Below are positions 53,824-64,000 of a stretch of 64,000 bases of DNA, piece after piece. Made by a program: the position numbers and the translations under genes. The stretch is from Pseudorasbora parva. Its lineage: Eukaryota; Chordata; Actinopteri; Cypriniformes; Gobionidae. Position 1 is the first letter of the stretch, and the number at the start of each line of letters is the position of its first letter. The notes beneath the pieces are model-generated. The model worked only from the letters and a program-made list of their open reading frames with translations. It made no database searches and was not told the origin of the DNA. The stretch lies in assembly GCF_024679245.1 (NCBI RefSeq), contig NC_090179.1, positions 7,317,327 to 7,381,326 on the forward strand. The letters are read 5' to 3'.

Positions 53824-54187
53824 TTGTAGCCATGGAACCCAGCAAACAAACTGGTTCAGAGATCGCAGATTCTCACAGATACATGGTCAAATGCGCTCGT
53901 TCCTGTCGCATCTTAATACTGGCAACCCACATGAGCGTCGAGTCTGAGGAGGACGGGCGGGAAAAAAAGATTTTGTGTTTGGACTGCAGTAGCCATTTCA
54001 ACCCTCAGCTGTCAATCTTACATATAGCAACTTTTAATTTGAGGACTGTAACTAATCTCCTTGATCCTGTTTTCACTGAAAAACAATCACAAAACCTACA
54101 TCTTGTGTTTATCGAGAAAGTGACTGACATGGCTATTTTGTGATATTAAACGAGATTAGGATCTACATTATGTAAATTTGCAGCTTT

Positions 54188-54262
54188 AAAGGGATAGTTC
54201 ACCCCAAAATAAAGATTTTGTCATCATTTACTCACCCTTATGTTATTACAAACATTATTTAA
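54188..54262 (+). repeat. Dispersed repeat half-copy
   Basis: aaagggatagttcaccccaa and tcatttactcacccttatgt are the standard left end of a very common cyprinid repeat. The matching right end is missing. Confidence 0.55.
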
Positions 54263-55020
54263 AATATGTTTTTTGTTCCACATAGGAAAGAAACTCATAT
54301 AAGGGCTTAGAGACATTATTTACGTGACAGGCAGAGGAGAACAGGCCAAAGTTTTCTTTTTTTTAGGTAAAATTATAGGGGCCTATCATACACCCGTCCC
54401 AATGCGACACCAGGCGCAACTCAAGTGTTTTTAGCTGTTTAGTTTTTTTTCTTTCCAAGAATCATATACATCTGCAGTCATGCAGAGCCAAAGCACGACC
54501 ACAACAATGTTCTTCCGCAAAAAAATTCTAGGGGGCCAAAAGTTTAATTTAAGATGAGTGCAGATCAAACAATATCCATCTACAAAATCTTTTTTTCTCA
54601 AAATTATTAAACACTAGAAAAACAGCACTATTTATGATCCAAAATGTCAGGACAATGTTTAAAAAAAGCAGTCTTGCAAGATTTTCATGTCTGTCTCCAG
54701 AGCCATCAATTCATTATTGGTTTCCCATTTTAGACATGCTTTATTAGATTACTAAACAACCAGATAAGGTAGTAATTATAGCTTTGCTTGTCAGGAATGT
54801 GTCTGTTCATTGATAATCTATACAGAGAGAACCCCTTCCTGTATATACGACAGCCAAATTCCCAAAAGACTCCAAAGAGAGAGGAACCTTATCCAGCCAA
54901 AGTCCTAAAACAATGTATTGACACTCATCAGTGGAGATCGACTCTGTTCTTTATTCCCTGAACATTTCTCCATTAAGCTATCCATTCATACAAGAACATG
55001 TTTTTCTCCTGTCCTGCCAA
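54263..55020. other. No gene recognised
   Basis: A piece at about 54,375-54,435 (ggggcctatcatacacccgt, gcgacaccaggcgcaact) resembles another dispersed fish repeat. The rest is AT-rich and featureless. Confidence 0.35.
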
Positions 55021-55203
55021 GCATCCTTATGATATATTCATCCTATAGCATCCTTATGATATATTCATTCTATAGCATCCTTATGATATATTCATCCTAT
55101 AGCATCCTTATGATATATTCATTCTATAGCATCCTTATGATATATTCATCCTATAGCATCCTTATGATATATTCATCCTATAGCATCCTTATGATATATT
55201 CAT
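55021..55203. repeat. 27-bp tandem repeat, seven units
   Basis: The unit gcatccttatgatatattca plus tcctata is repeated seven times. Variants with attcattc and attcatcc alternate over the first five units, hinting at an earlier 54-bp dimer. Confidence 0.95.
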
Positions 55204-55408
55204 CTGTGATATATGCATTGGGTCATTAGATGACCCGAGGGTCATCTAATTCTACACAAGGTAAATCAAGTAAGAATTTGTCCCAGGAATCTAATGTTAA
55301 CGTTTTCTCAAAAAACAAAAACAAAAAAGGTGTGTGTTTTGTTTAAAGGAAACAGCAATAATTTAAGTTTAAATAATGGTATAAAATGGTGATGATAAAA
55401 AGTATCCA
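55204..55408. other. No recognisable feature
   Basis: A short inverted pair lies at 55,224-55,250 (attagatgacccgagggtca followed by tctaat). Otherwise the stretch is plain AT-rich sequence. Confidence 0.4.
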
Positions 55409-55714
55409 CACTGTAAACATTTTTTGTTGGTTTAACTTAAAAAAGTAAGTAGCCTGGTTGCATTAAAATTTTGAGTTTATTGAAATTAAAAATATGATTA
55501 TTATTATTGATAAATCATGAAAATAGCACTGCGTCATCAGAAGTAAAACACACACAATTACCCAATATGCTTACAAAATCTTTTAATAATCTTTTAATAA
55601 AGGTTGTCGAATCTCAACATTTTTTCATTGTATTAACTCAAAATTTTAATTTCAGTGAACTCAAAATTTTAAGGCAACCAGGTAACTTTTTTTCTAAATA
55701 TTTTTTTTACAGTG
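55409..55714 (+). mobile_element. CACTGT/ACAGTG MITE, copy 3
   Basis: Same orientation as 6109-6446: cactgtaaacattttttgtt, ggtttaacttaaaaaagtaa, acccaatatgcttacaaaat, ending ttttttttacagtg. Shorter by an internal loss (the ggcatgtttca phrase is missing). Confidence 0.75.
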
Positions 55715-55856
55715 CATATACTGTTTATTTACATTGTACTTTAATTTAAATTCAAAAAATGCCATTGGTCAAAAATTCATGGTAATTCAATGGTTATTTT
55801 TTAAAAATATATATAATTTAAGTGTGTTCACTTTTGTTATAGAAGGAAAATACGAC

Positions 55857-55879
55857 TTAATAATAATAATAATAATAAC

Positions 55880-55939
<60 letters not shown>
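55857..55939. repeat. (TAA)n microsatellite
   Basis: About 27 TAA units with one interruption (taacaataa). Confidence 0.97.
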
Positions 55940-55941
<2 letters not shown>

Positions 55942-57044
55942 ATCAAACCATCTTTCAGGGTGTCTGTTATTACAGTATTTGATACAATAATAATACAAAT
56001 AATTAGTCACAAACATATGGCTTATGGCGACATAACATGTAATTTATTGGCTCAACTTGCCCCGGTTTAAGGGTAAGTTGCTCTTGATCAGTGAGCAAGA
56101 TCAAAGATCTTCTCCAATTTGGAAGAAAGTTGGTCAATTATTTAAAATTGTACATACATTTAATGTACATATATTAATGCAATAATAACTTCTTCATTTC
56201 TATGTGGCTTCTTTAATTTATTTAAAGCTTTAACAAAAACAAACCACTCTAAAACCAATAATAATGGTTTCTTTTTCTTTTCTTTTTACTAGACCAACAT
56301 TTTTGTTTCAATTAAAGTTTAAACATTCTGTCAAAAACATATTTCACCTACATGCCACATTGCTGAGAACAGCCCTGCAGAAAGCTGAAAAAGCAATCTG
56401 AATTCAGAATCACTATAATGCTTTTACATTGAACCGAGCCACTCAAAACACTTTATTAAAAGTCTTCACACAGCACAACTTTTGTAAGGGAACAGGCATG
56501 TACTTTTTAGTATACTGTACTTTGTTTTGAGGCATTGCGAAAAATGTTTAATTACATTCGTTTTTTTGTGTGTGTGTTTTTTGCACAATGCTGTACTTCT
56601 CCTCTACTGTTAGCGTTTTAATCCTGATTAAATTCAGCAGTACATCTGCACCAGCATTCACAAGCTACTCAGATAAATTAATAAAGACTTTTTGTTGCAG
56701 GCAAAGAAATGGATGCATTTCCAGATGCAGCATTATTTTGATCGCTCTTTTCTAAAGTATAATGTTTGTTTTCACTTAGTGGCTTCTAAAAAAGTGATTT
56801 ACAGACTAGCAAATCACCAAGGAATTTAGTCGAACAAATATCTTCATTGTTTGTCACCGCTTCCCAACACTAAGAGGATAAAAAAAAAAAATTGTAACTA
56901 TTAAAGGTTTGCTCACACTTTTAGTTCTGTACTCGTTTTTTTTTTGGTCCAGACCAAAAAAGAAAGCCATACATTTAGTCTTGGTTTGCTAAGAATTCCC
57001 ACCGTTATTTTTAACACATTAAAAAATACAACTTTTAAGATGTA
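55940..57044. other. No gene recognised
   Basis: AT-rich, with poly-T/poly-A patches. The part around 56,910-56,990 (gctcacacttttagttctgt, ggtccagaccaaaaa) resembles a dispersed repeat of unknown type. Confidence 0.35.
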
Positions 57045-57268
57045 CAGTCTTGTTCAAAATAATAGCAGTACAATGTGACTAACCAGAATAATCAAGGTTT
57101 TTCGTATATTTTTTTATTGCTACGTGGCAAACAAGTTACCAGTAGGTTCAGTAGATTGTCAGAAAACAAATGAGACCCAGCATTCATGATATGCACGCTC
57201 TTAAGGCTGTGCAATTGGGCAATTAGTTGAATTAGTTGAAAGGGGTGTGTTCAAAAAAATAGCAGTGT
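57045..57268 (+). repeat. Left TIR of the complete Tc1 element
   Basis: It runs from cagtcttgttcaaaataata to tcaaaaaaatagcagtg. It carries a second short repeat of the end (gtgttcaaaaaaatagcag) at its inner side, so each TIR has an outer and an inner copy of a ttcaaaaaatagcagt-type site, a likely transposase-binding pair. An 11-bp duplication (gaattagttga) near 57,227 makes it longer than the right TIR. Confidence 0.9.
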
Positions 57269-57381
57269 GGCATTCAATCACTGAGGTCATCAATTTTGTG
57301 AAGAAACAGGTGTGAATCAGGTGGCCCCTATTTAAGGATGAAGCCAACACTTGTTGAACATGCATTTGAAAGCTGAGGAAA

Positions 57382-58377
57382 ATGGGTCGTTCAAGACATT
57401 GTTCAGAAGAACAGCGTACTTTGATTAAAAAGTTGATTAGAGAGGGGAAAACCTATAAAGAGGTGCAAAAAATGATAGGCTGTTCAGCTAAAATGATCTC
57501 CAATGCCTTAAAATGGAGAGCAAAACCAGAGAGACGTGGAAGAAAACGGAAAACAACCATCAAAATGGATAGAAGAATAACCAGAATGGCAAAGGCTCAG
57601 CCAATGATCACCTCCAGGATGATCAAAGACAGTCTGGAGTTACCTGTAAGTACTGTGACAGTTAGAAGACGTCTGTGTGAAGCTAATCTATTTTCAAGAA
57701 TCCCCCGCAAAGTCCCTCTGTTAAAAAAAAGGCATGTGCAGAAGAGGTTACAATTTGCCAAAGAACACATCAACTGGCCTAAAGAGAAATGGAGGAACAT
57801 TTTGTGGACTGATGAGAGTAAAATTGTTCTTTTTGGGTCCAAGGGCCACAGGCAGTTTGTGAGACGACCCCCAAACTCTGAATTCAAGCCACAGTACACA
57901 GTGAAGACAGTGAAGCATGGAGGTGCAAGCATCATGATATGGGCATGTTTCTCCTACTATGGTGTTGGGCCTATTTATCGCATACCAGGGATCATGGATC
58001 AGTTTGCATATGTTAAAATACTTGAAGAGGTCATGTTGCCCTATGCTGAAGAGGACATGCCCTTGAAACGGTTGTTTCAACAAGACAATGACCCAAAACA
58101 CACTAGTAAACGGGCAAAGTCTTGGTTCCAAACCAACAAAATTAATGTTATGGAGTGGCCAGCCCAATCTCCAGACCTTAATCCAATTGAGAACTTGGGG
58201 GGTGATATCAAAAATGCTGTTTCTGAAGCAAAACCAAGAAATGTGAATGAATTGTGGAATGTTGTTAAAGAATCATGGAGTGGAATAACAGCTGAGAGGT
58301 GCCACAAGTTGGTTGACTCCATGCCACACAGATGTCAAGCAGTTTTAAAAAACTGTGGTCATACAACTAAATATTAG
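57382..58377 (+). CDS. Tc1-family DDE transposase, intact frame
   Basis: 331 codons with no stop or frame change, within the usual length for Tc1 transposases (about 340). It would bind the TIRs in the nucleus and catalyse cut-and-paste transposition into TA. The start is the first ATG after the left TIR region and gives [20 protein letters not shown]. Residues 10-55 and about 65-120 form the paired-like helix-turn-helix domains, separated by a basic PERRGRKRK linker resembling an AT-hook. The catalytic triad is D144 (ILWTDESK), D235 ([10 protein letters not shown]) and E270 (SPDLNPIEN), with 34 residues between the last two, i.e. DD34E. One oddity is Gly273 where the family usually has Trp (NLWGD-type motif), which could weaken activity. 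It lies alone inside the element; expression would need a nearby host promoter or the TIR. Confidence 0.92.
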   Translation: MGRSRHCSEEQRTLIKKLIREGKTYKEVQKMIGCSAKMISNALKWRAKPERRGRKRKTTIKMDRRITRMAKAQPMITSRMIKDSLELPVSTVTVRRRLCEANLFSRIPRKVPLLKKRHVQKRLQFAKEHINWPKEKWRNILWTDESKIVLFGSKGHRQFVRRPPNSEFKPQYTVKTVKHGGASIMIWACFSYYGVGPIYRIPGIMDQFAYVKILEEVMLPYAEEDMPLKRLFQQDNDPKHTSKRAKSWFQTNKINVMEWPAQSPDLNPIENLGGDIKNAVSEAKPRNVNELWNVVKESWSGITAERCHKLVDSMPHRCQAVLKNCGHTTKY

Positions 58378-58461
58378 TTTAGTGATTCACAGGATTGCTA
58401 AATCCCAGAAAAAAAAAATGTTTGTACAAAATAGTTTTGAGTTTGTACAGTCAAAGGTAGA

Positions 58462-58674
58462 CACTGCTATTTTTTTGAACACACCCCTTTCAACTAATTG
58501 CCCAATTGCACAGCCTTAAGAGCGTGCATATCATGAATGCTGGGTCTTGTTTGTTTTCTGAGAATCTACTGAACCTACTGGTAACTTGTTTGCCACGTAG
58601 CAATAAAAAATATACTAAAAACCTTGATTATTCTGGTTAGTCACATTGTACTGCTATTATTTTGAACAAGACTG
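58462..58674 (-). repeat. Right TIR of the complete Tc1 element
   Basis: Inverse of the left TIR (gaacacacccctttcaacta, gcacagccttaagagcgtg, gtgctattattttgaacaag-type end) without the 11-bp duplication. Confidence 0.9.
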
Positions 58675-58676
58675 TA

Positions 58677-59640
58677 CAGTATATTTAAAATATACATATT
58701 CTCAGTATAACTTACTGAACATCCAAAAAAATACTGTGGGCTTGGCTAAACATGATCGTTGCATGTGCGTACATTACGTATGATGGTGCGACGCCTCTTC
58801 TGAGCTGTAATGGGCAACATTGTGAGGACTTATAGGCTACTGGTTGATGCATGTCAATTTTTGTTGGAGTTTTATATACTTCATCCTATACTCCATTATA
58901 TGACAGCATATTCAAAAAGAAAAATTATGCAAACACTTATTTTGTATTGATCTGTTTATTTTTTGCTTACCAAAAATCAAGCATAGCATTAGTTCTGGCA
59001 GGTCATGTTAGTCAGGCTTGCATAAGCTGACTCTTAGCTGATCCACGTCTACATTTAGAAATACAACGTCTATCACAGCCTCCATATATAAGCTATATTT
59101 CAGTACAATCAGCAGCTCATTTGCACTCCTCCATCCCCAGCTCCTCCTGTCATCCAGTCAGGATTTTGCCATCTGATTCCCCTTGAATCAGACTAAATTG
59201 GTGAATTATTTTGTACAATAAATATCTACTGACGTTAATGATAACTGCAATACATTATGTTGGTTCTTGTTTTTCTACCTGAAGATTTCCCTGGATGCTC
59301 AGGGAAACCGCTAATCCAGGTTGGTATAGGTGATTAACAGGGACTCTCCAAAGGTGTAATGTTTTTATACTGTACAAATTGTATATTTTATCACACTACA
59401 GTAACCTTACTTGTTAATAACAATTAATTAGCATGTTTATTAGTATGTGCTAATATAGTAGGTTTATGGCCCATGGCCTGAAACATGCATGCTCACCACA
59501 ATAGGACTTTGCATCCTCATAATTTAGTTCAAACTATAGGCCTAACACTATCAGCTGTCACATTACTTATGTTATTGAACCTAAGTCAAATACATAGAAG
59601 ATAAAAACTGAATTGTGCTTGAATTCTTAAAAAATATCCA
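58677..59640. other. No gene recognised; short dispersed-repeat fragment
   Basis: At about 59,325-59,400, ttaacagggactctccaaag and tatactgtacaaattgtata are a short relative of the repeat at 2094-2379. The remaining sequence has no feature that I can support. Confidence 0.4.
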
Positions 59641-60280
59641 GAGCAATTCACCGCTGGAGGTGATGTACAATTATGCAGAATGTTATTAGCGCTCCACACG
59701 TTATCCATGTGTTTATAAGCATCCAGAACTATAATTGAATATTTCATTAGAAGTGAACACAACGCATGAGTATCGCCCGCTTTTTCACAGACGGATATCA
59801 ATACAGCAGAACCCGGGCAGCTTCTGTACAATTTAGCCTAAACAATTCAATGAAATATTCAGGGGTGAGACCAAAAGGACCCTAAAACATCTGAGAAAAC
59901 AGGGATTATTGGACCGTTTTAAAGCAAACACATAAGACTCATTATCACTGTGGCATATTGGCAGGCTCATTTGCTTTTCACAGTGAGTGTTGGGTCCAAA
60001 AAACCCTCCCCCCTGGGATAAACACGTGTATGGGGAGCGGGGGCGCTGTGGCCCCAGCAGCAGGTGGCCCATTGCAGCCTAATGAACACGGCAATCTGTT
60101 ACTATCGCCACAGCGCTTTCACCAGACAATTAGGCGACTAAGCGTGTAATTATTCTGGGCCAACAAGAAGAGGCTCTCCTCTAATTTCATCTTTACATTT
60201 CTGTTTACTCACTCACACTGCTCTCATTAATGAGAGATTTTCCAGTCTATGCTAATTGGTTTCAATAACATTCATTTTAG
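59641..60280. promoter_or_regulatory. Candidate conserved non-coding element cluster
   Basis: Non-repetitive, compositionally balanced and dense in homeodomain or POU-like words: tctcattaatgagagatttt, tctatgctaattggtttcaa, accagacaattaggcgacta, gcgtgtaattattctggg. Open frames here are short. The texture is typical of deeply conserved enhancers near developmental genes. Conservation is inferred, not shown. Confidence 0.42.
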
Positions 60281-60369
60281 TTGAAAGGGAACGATTCTGT
60301 TAATTGAAGAGTGGGAGAGGAGGGGCAAAGATATAGAAATAAATAAATGAATGAATAAATAAAAAGAGC

Positions 60370-60580
60370 CCGCGTCTTTTTATTTTCGAGAGCGGCTGAT
60401 GCTTTGAACGCGATCAACAGGTTCAGAGCTAATGAAATTAAGCGACGCCGGCAGTGGCAGAAAGGAAATCGCAAATTAAAAGCAATTTATTTTTCATTGA
60501 AGCATGTGGCAGTGTTCAGGTGCAATTAATGCGCAAAGCTTAAGCGCAAGAGGAAAAAAAAAACAAGAAACAACTCCGGA
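60370..60580. promoter_or_regulatory. Candidate conserved non-coding element
   Basis: Contains gctaatgaaattaagcgacg, aaatcgcaaattaaaagcaa and ggtgcaattaatgcgcaaag, a run of homeobox-like ATTA cores in non-repetitive DNA. No open frame. Confidence 0.36.
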
Positions 60581-61316
<736 letters not shown>

Positions 61317-61409
61317 CAATTAAAAAAACAGCATAATTTTAATATTGCATTAACAATTACATACCAATTAGTGAATTTTTTTTTTTAAAATCACCACTGA
61401 TCTCTCTCT

Positions 61410-61625
61410 CCGGCTCTCTAAAGTATGGTCATTAATTGATGTGCAGGGCTGTATTCAGGGCTGGGGTACGAGCACCTGAGGTTGCCAAGGTTACCAAATG
61501 GAATCCTCCCTCAGACATCCCTGATCTGCATAATTCCATCATATAATTCAGTGGCTTTCAAAGTGAGGTTGATGAATGGCACCTTCAGAAGATAATATTT
61601 CTGCTTGGCTGTAATAAATCTTATG
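61410..61625. promoter_or_regulatory. Candidate conserved non-coding element
   Basis: tatggtcattaattgatgtg, cacctgaggttgccaaggtt and accaaatggaatcctccctc lie in non-repetitive DNA. The word ggttgccaaggttacc is a symmetrical, RFX-like (X-box) site. Function is inferred. Confidence 0.33.
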
Positions 61626-62179
61626 TGAAGTGCTTTGGGTGTGTGTGTGTGTATGCGTTTAGTTTTTTGGGGGACATAGAAGGTAGGATGAAACTCACTG
61701 AGCACCCCTCCCCTCCCCCCATCTCCATTTCTCTTTGTCTGATCCTCTGCAGATATCATAAACATGAGAGTAAATTACTTGCTTACCATCTTTTGGTTCA
61801 GAAGAACACCATAGCCGGAACTTTCGAAGGCATTTATTGGGTTTAATCAAAACGGCCTTTTATCGGCACTTATTAAACAGCTCTCTGGAGCTCTACTTGA
61901 TTCCGATTGGTCAATCACAGCATTGGCCGTCCAATAAAAAGGTCACAAAATAAATCCGATAATGACTGCATATTACTACTTATTTGGTACAAATCTGCTT
62001 CAGGTTAGACAGTTGTCAAAAAAGCAAAAGAAAAAGCAAATTGAACTGCAGTGCACAGGTACAGATTTATGCTCTGGAGACTCTAACATATTCACCAAGG
62101 ACTAAGGCGGACCACTAGATCAGTGTTCTAGCGGGACCTGATTGACCAAAATGCCAGATAAACACCTGTGATATTGATC

Positions 62180-62530
62180 CCCAATTTCAAACAGTGCACA
62201 GCCGAGAGGCCAGCACGCCATGTTCTCCACACATTGCTATTAATAAAACAGTGTAGGTCAAGCAGAACTGACCCCAACGCCTCAATAGTGTTTAAAAACA
62301 GGTTCGACCCTGGCGATAGTGATATGACCTTCTCTTCATTTATTCATGGCAGTGGTTATGTCTGTCTCTCTTTTGTCCGCTCCTATCAGGAGCGCTTGTT
62401 TGCCTTTAGCGGGTGCATGTATTTACCATGCATTAAGCCTCATTAGACGTTAATTGAATGTTTGGTCGCTGAGGGGCGAGTGGTGATGGAGAGAGTGTTA
62501 TAGCTAATGATGAGAGAGGGAAATGAAGAG
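62180..62530. promoter_or_regulatory. Candidate conserved non-coding element
   Basis: Non-repetitive block with gtaggtcaagcagaactgacc (a nuclear-receptor-like half-site pair), cctcattagacgttaattga and tagctaatgatgagagaggg. No credible coding frame. Confidence 0.35.
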
Positions 62531-62784
62531 GGGGAGTGTTTTTTTCCTCTTCCCACTTTTTTTTGTGTGTGTGTCCTTACAAATATAAACACTTCTTATT
62601 TAATTTCCTTCTCTTCCTCTTTTGATTTTCATTAGATGAAAGAAAATAGTCTTTATTGCTCCCATGCCATGTGTGAGTGTATTTGTGTGCAATGTGTGTG
62701 TCTGCCTGCATGTAAGGAAGAGAGATACAAGCTAAGTGAAAAATCAAAGTCACAAGTGCGTATTTTCTCTGACACACCTGTGAG

Positions 62785-63055
62785 TGATTGCATTTGTTTA
62801 CTAATTAGGTTTTATTTTCCATTATTAATGTTTTTAATAAGCCCAGAGTCAGGTGTGGCTGACAGTAATGAATGCCTCATTCTCGAAGTTCGTTATTGGC
62901 GAGCTGCTCTGCTCCCTAATAAAGGGATAATTACTCCATGTTTGTACAGACATAAAGAACTGAGTATTGACTTTTTGACAGGCTGTGACGCCGCTCACGC
63001 TAATGGCATTTTAAATTGTACGTTTAGAGCTATCGCACAATGAGAGAGTTCATCA
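62785..63055. promoter_or_regulatory. Candidate conserved non-coding element
   Basis: tttactaattaggttttatt, tccattattaatgtttttaa, gacagtaatgaatgcctcat and cctaataaagggataattac give a high density of homeobox-like sites. It directly abuts the GATA microsatellite. Open frames through it are likely fortuitous. Confidence 0.4.
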
Positions 63056-63060
63056 TGTTT

Positions 63061-63180
<120 letters not shown>

Positions 63181-63689
63181 AACAGAAGATACGAGAGCCC
63201 TCAGTGTGAGGCAGGGGAATAGTTAGTGGCTTTCTAGGTGTGAAATTAAGGGTGAACCATATCACACTCTTTCTAACTAAACAGACAGTTGTGGCCAGGC
63301 ACAGATTCAAGTGCATTTCTCCTGAGGCCACTCATTTTGAATGAGCCTGTGTATAAGTAATACTTGCAGTTCTTAAGAGGAGTTTTCTGTATTTCAACAG
63401 TCAACAGTTTATGGAATGAAGAATGCTGAATAGTGGAGGCTTAGGGCCTAATTTGTGTACAGCTTGTGACATCCAGGTCATTTAAGAGAATCAAGAGAAA
63501 GTATTTATGATAAATAGAACTGCTGTGGAGATGAGGCCCGACATCACGTCAGGGTTTCACACTGACAGTGTCTCTTCTGCATGACAGAGCTGCAGCTTTG
63601 CACAGGAAATTAAGTTATTTCTGTGTAACAACAGCAAACATTTTCTTTAATAATGGCTATAAATTATAAAATGGTATACTGCTTCTCAG
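63181..63689. other. No gene recognised
   Basis: Single-copy-like sequence without repeat ends. The tract 63,530-63,600 (catcacgtcagggtttcaca, gcatgacagagctgcagc) is GC-balanced and could continue the non-coding cluster. Confidence 0.3.
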
Positions 63690-63860
63690 TGATTTGTACT
63701 CGAGACTCTGACTCGGTCTCGGACTCGGTCTCAAGACCATATTTTAATGGTCTAGGTCTCGTCTTGGACTCGTGTCCATTTGGACTCGGAATTGACTCGT
63801 ACTCGAACATGTTAGGACTCAGACTTATTTCCGAGTCCACTCAAGTCCCATTCAAAATAT
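63690..63860 (+). repeat. Dispersed ctcggactcgg-type repeat
   Basis: Many gactcgg/gactcgt words (actctgactcggtctcggac, tcgtcttggactcgtgtcc, tttggactcggaattgactc), the same family as 44,690 and 46,325. The open frame across it is low-complexity. Confidence 0.55.
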
Positions 63861-64000
63861 TCATGATTATTATTCTTTGTTAATATTTCTAGTTAATAAT
63901 TGATGTTTGACACTTCCAATGATGTGTGGTTTTCTTAAGCTCAACTGCATGTGACTGCAAAGGTAGCAGAACTACATCATCTGTTATTTAGTTTGCATAT

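Larger units (their letters stand above)
48470..54038. mobile_element. Small TIR repeat split by DIRS copy 2
   Basis: The left end cttaaggtgctgtatgtaag and right end cttacatatagcaactttta form an inverted pair. The sequence up to caagtttccggaaaac (48,678) and from gttttgtagccatggaaccc (53,821) reads as one repeat I recognise from cyprinids, once the DIRS element is removed. The original size is about 430 bp. An open frame at 53,832-54,143 is part of this repeat, not a gene. Confidence 0.7.
57045..58674 (+). mobile_element. Structurally complete Tc1/mariner transposon
   Basis: 1630 bp, flanked by TA on both sides (57,043-57,044 and 58,675-58,676). The ends are cagtcttgttcaaaataata and its inverse, in TIRs of about 224 and 213 bp. 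One open transposase gene fills the middle. The family differs from the other Tc1 relics of the window. Intact ends, near-identical TIRs and an uninterrupted frame suggest recent transposition. Confidence 0.95.

Noticed and set aside
53832..54143. 103-codon plus-strand open frame
   Set aside because: It is part of a dispersed repeat that flanks DIRS copy 2; the same repeat is recognisable on the other side of the element.
62636..63043. 135-codon plus-strand open frame
   Set aside because: It runs through homeobox-site-rich non-coding DNA and has no protein-like pattern; the ATG lies in an unremarkable context. A conserved non-coding element is the better reading.

Overview
This window is vertebrate nuclear DNA. 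The mix of Tc1/mariner transposons, DIRS-type tyrosine-recombinase retrotransposons, Ty3/gypsy elements with a chromodomain integrase, hAT- and TTAA-flanked non-autonomous elements, dense CA/TA/GA/GATA microsatellites and AT-rich background points to a teleost, most likely a cyprinid (carp/zebrafish group). That placement is inference from repeat families, not from a host gene. I found no convincing host protein-coding exon, rRNA or tRNA. Every protein-level signal belongs to a mobile element.

Layout. 1-9.5 kb: dispersed repeats, a Tc1 copy (3.37-4.94 kb) that carries two later MITE insertions, a candidate solo LTR (5.0-5.85 kb) and a TIR-bounded element holding a TA microsatellite (7.2-8.4 kb). 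9-18.5 kb: mostly single-copy sequence with several stretches that look like conserved non-coding DNA, mixed with CACTGT/ACAGTG-ended MITEs and a Tc1 relic. 18.56-31.89 kb: a stack of nested elements. One TIR-bounded element was invaded by a 7.1-kb tandem array of palindromic and fold-back elements (18,676-25,797) and by a 5.1-kb DIRS retrotransposon on the minus strand (25,975-31,107). 32-35 kb: a minus-strand Ty3/gypsy copy with its 3' LTR, lodged in another relative of the fold-back element. 35.9-39.5 kb: two related TTAA-flanked elements in opposite orientation, one holding a minisatellite, with a minus-strand Tc1 relic between them. 41.5-44.7 kb: a plus-strand Ty3/gypsy copy with a 5' LTR, gag, protease and broken pol. 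46.6-48.1 kb: a hAT-like element and a MITE. 48.47-54.04 kb: a small TIR repeat split by a second, plus-strand DIRS element that keeps both ITRs, the internal complementary region and gag debris, but shows no reverse transcriptase or recombinase; its interior holds a 104-bp GC-rich tandem repeat. 57.0-58.7 kb: a structurally complete Tc1/mariner element with an open 331-codon DD34E transposase. 59-63 kb: single-copy, homeodomain-site-rich, CNE-like DNA and microsatellites.

The window therefore reads as a gene desert or large intron with clustered candidate enhancers, used repeatedly as a landing site for transposons. The points most worth a second look are the P-Q-P-Q fold-back array, the pol-less DIRS element with its tandem-repeat interior, and the apparently intact Tc1 element.
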